From: Hydrogenophaga sp. 2FB
GTDB lineage: Bacteria > Pseudomonadota > Gammaproteobacteria > Burkholderiales > Burkholderiaceae_C
Assembly: GCF_005503365.1 (NCBI RefSeq)
Contig: NZ_SCML01000065.1
Span: forward strand, 1-34,550
DNA: 34,550 bases
Reading direction: 5' to 3'
The notes below the pieces were generated by a model. That model did no database searches and had not been told where the DNA came from. It worked only from the letters and a program-made list of their open reading frames with translations. Position 1 is the first letter of the stretch; each line of letters opens with the position of its first letter. Positions 33,197-34,550 of the stretch are shown here, one piece after another. The translations under genes and the position numbers were made by a program.

Positions 33197-34550
33197 CAGT
33201 GGCGCGTGATCGCAGGGCGCGGGCCCGTGCTGGGGGCCGGCGCAGCTTCACGGCGCGAAGGATCGGGCACGAGCACGCCAGTGGTGAGTTGCTCGTCGGA
33301 AAAATAGCGCTGCGCCACCGACTGCACCTGCGCGGCGGTGACGGCGCGCAAACGCGCGATGAGCCGGTCGCCCGTGTCCAGGCCCAGGCCCTGGATCCAG
33401 TAGCCGCCGAGTTCGCGCGCCTGGTAGGCCACCGAATCGAGTTTGTAGATTTCGCCCGCGGTCCACTGCGTTTTCACCCGCCGCAGCTCCGCCTCGCTGA
33501 TGCCCTCTCGGGCAATGCGGTCCACCTCGGCCTTGAGGGCGGCCGAGACCGCATCGGTCGTCGCGCCGGCCGCGGGCACGCCCGTGAGCATGAACAACTG
33601 CGGCCCTCGCCCCATGAGGCCGTAGGAAGAGCCGGCGCTGTCGGCAATGCGTTTGCCGCCCGCCGTGCCTTGCACCAGCGCGCGGTCCAGCCGCGCGCCG
33701 TCGTAGCCATCCAGCACGGCCGAGAGCACGGACAGCGCGAGCGCATCGCGGTCGGTGTCGTTGTCTTCGTCCGCACCACGCCACTGGGGCACCTTGTACG
33801 CCAGCGCGACCATGGCCTGGTCGGCCACGGCGCGGTAGTCGAGGCGGCGCGGCCCGACCTGGGCAGGTTCCTCGCGCGGTTTGCGCGCGGGCACCGCGCG
33901 CGAGGGGATCGACCCGAAATGTTTTTCGGCGAGCGCGCGCGTCTGCTCGACGTCCACATCGCCGGCTATCACCAGCGCCGCGTTCGCCGGCACGTACCAG
34001 CGCTGGTAGAAGGCGCGCACGTCGTCGGGTGTCATGGCATCGAGGTCGCTCATCCAGCCGACGTTCGGCCTGCGGTACGGGCTGGCCTGGTAGACCATGG
34101 CACTGAGCGCCTCGAACATGCGCGCGCGTGGCGATTCTTCGGTGCGCTGGCGCCGCTCTTCCTTGATGACCTCGATCTCGCGCTTGAATTCGTCGTCGGG
34201 CCACTGGTTGCGCGCAAAGCGGTCGGCCTCCAGCTGCATCGCCGCGTCCAGGCGGCGCGACGGCACCTGCATGTGGTACGCCGTGGCATCGCGCATGGTG
34301 AACGCATTGTCGATGCCGCCGATGGCGGCCACGCGGCGCGAGAACTCGCCGGGGAGCACATCGGGCGTTCCTTTGAACATCATGTGCTCGAGCGCGTGCG
34401 CCACGCCGGTGGTGCCGTCGACCTCGTCCATCGAGCCCACACGCACCCACAGCATCTGCACCGCGGTGGGTGCGCGCCGGTCGGGCCGCACGATGAGCGT
34501 CATGCCATTGCGCAGCGTGAAGCTGCGGGCCTGGTTGTCCTGGGTGGGGG
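33196..34550 (-). CDS. M16-family zinc peptidase, catalytic subunit, 5'-truncated by the window edge
   Basis: The frame is open to the window edge; codons before the internal ATG at 34503 read ...ARSFTLRNG-MTLIV, the normal M16 N-terminal strand, so the true start (and a likely signal peptide) lies outside. Seen: the inverted zinc motif HALEH followed by MMFKGT, the distal Glu region IEVIKEERRQRTEE, and YRRPNVGWMSDLDAMTPDDVRAFYQRWYVPANA. The C-terminal domain contains the usual ELRRVKTQWTAGEIY stretch. Processing-peptidase-like zinc proteases of this kind, paired with an inactive partner, are common in proteobacteria. It heads the visible part of the minus-strand operon. Confidence 0.95.
   Translation of the reverse strand, partial: PTQDNQARSFTLRNGMTLIVRPDRRAPTAVQMLWVRVGSMDEVDGTTGVAHALEHMMFKGTPDVLPGEFSRRVAAIGGIDNAFTMRDATAYHMQVPSRRLDAAMQLEADRFARNQWPDDEFKREIEVIKEERRQRTEESPRARMFEALSAMVYQASPYRRPNVGWMSDLDAMTPDDVRAFYQRWYVPANAALVIAGDVDVEQTRALAEKHFGSIPSRAVPARKPREEPAQVGPRRLDYRAVADQAMVALAYKVPQWRGADEDNDTDRDALALSVLSAVLDGYDGARLDRALVQGTAGGKRIADSAGSSYGLMGRGPQLFMLTGVPAAGATTDAVSAALKAEVDRIAREGISEAELRRVKTQWTAGEIYKLDSVAYQARELGGYWIQGLGLDTGDRLIARLRAVTAAQVQSVAQRYFSDEQLTTGVLVPDPSRREAAPAPSTGPRPAITRH

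Overview
The window is GC-rich, dense bacterial chromosome. Gene content, order and codon use point to a beta-proteobacterium of the order Burkholderiales, most likely Comamonadaceae (Hydrogenophaga/Acidovorax-like). This rests on recognised protein families and gene order, not on a database search. Both ends cut through genes: zwf at the left, an M16 peptidase at the right.

Layout. (1) 1-6340 (+): a tight zwf-pgl-edd-eda-pgi run, i.e. the Entner-Doudoroff route from glucose 6-phosphate to pyruvate and glyceraldehyde 3-phosphate, with phosphoglucose isomerase to feed or recycle fructose 6-phosphate. (2) 6503-9564: an orphan 126-aa protein, a divergent SDR oxidoreductase/LysR regulator pair, and a split two-gene YeeE/YedE sulfur-type permease. 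(3) 9613-12808: a free-standing 1000-aa RTX calcium-binding protein with its own sigma70-like promoter and a strong two-way terminator. It carries three repeated modules, each with an EF-hand-like loop. (4) 12812-17586: a CAU-anticodon tRNA (probably tRNA-Ile2) and hrcA on minus; nadK, recN and rapZ on plus. (5) 17607-21569 (-): mutM, then a dynamin-like GTPase translationally coupled to mutY, so both GO-system repair enzymes flank a membrane-remodelling GTPase. (6) 21664-24494 (+): a full-length group II intron with an intact reverse transcriptase/maturase/HNH protein. It sits at the start codon of a TPR protein gene. (7) 24477-27648 (+): TPR protein, lolB and ispE joined by two ATGA overlaps; then tRNA-Gln, prs, rplY and pth. 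(8) 30314-34550 (-): two M16 peptidase-family proteins (one catalytic, one not), rsmD, coaD and a 2[4Fe-4S] ferredoxin.

Most of the window is housekeeping. The accessory or unusual parts are the RTX protein, the intron and the split permease. The intron is the most interesting element. It lies between the probable promoter and the body of an operon containing two genes usually essential in related bacteria (lolB, ispE). The reading frame can be recovered by splicing, and the intron's own domain VI also supplies an in-frame ATG. A second pattern is -10-like hexamers 6-7 nt upstream of several start codons (hrcA, nadK, pth, coaD, TPR gene), suggesting leaderless transcripts.
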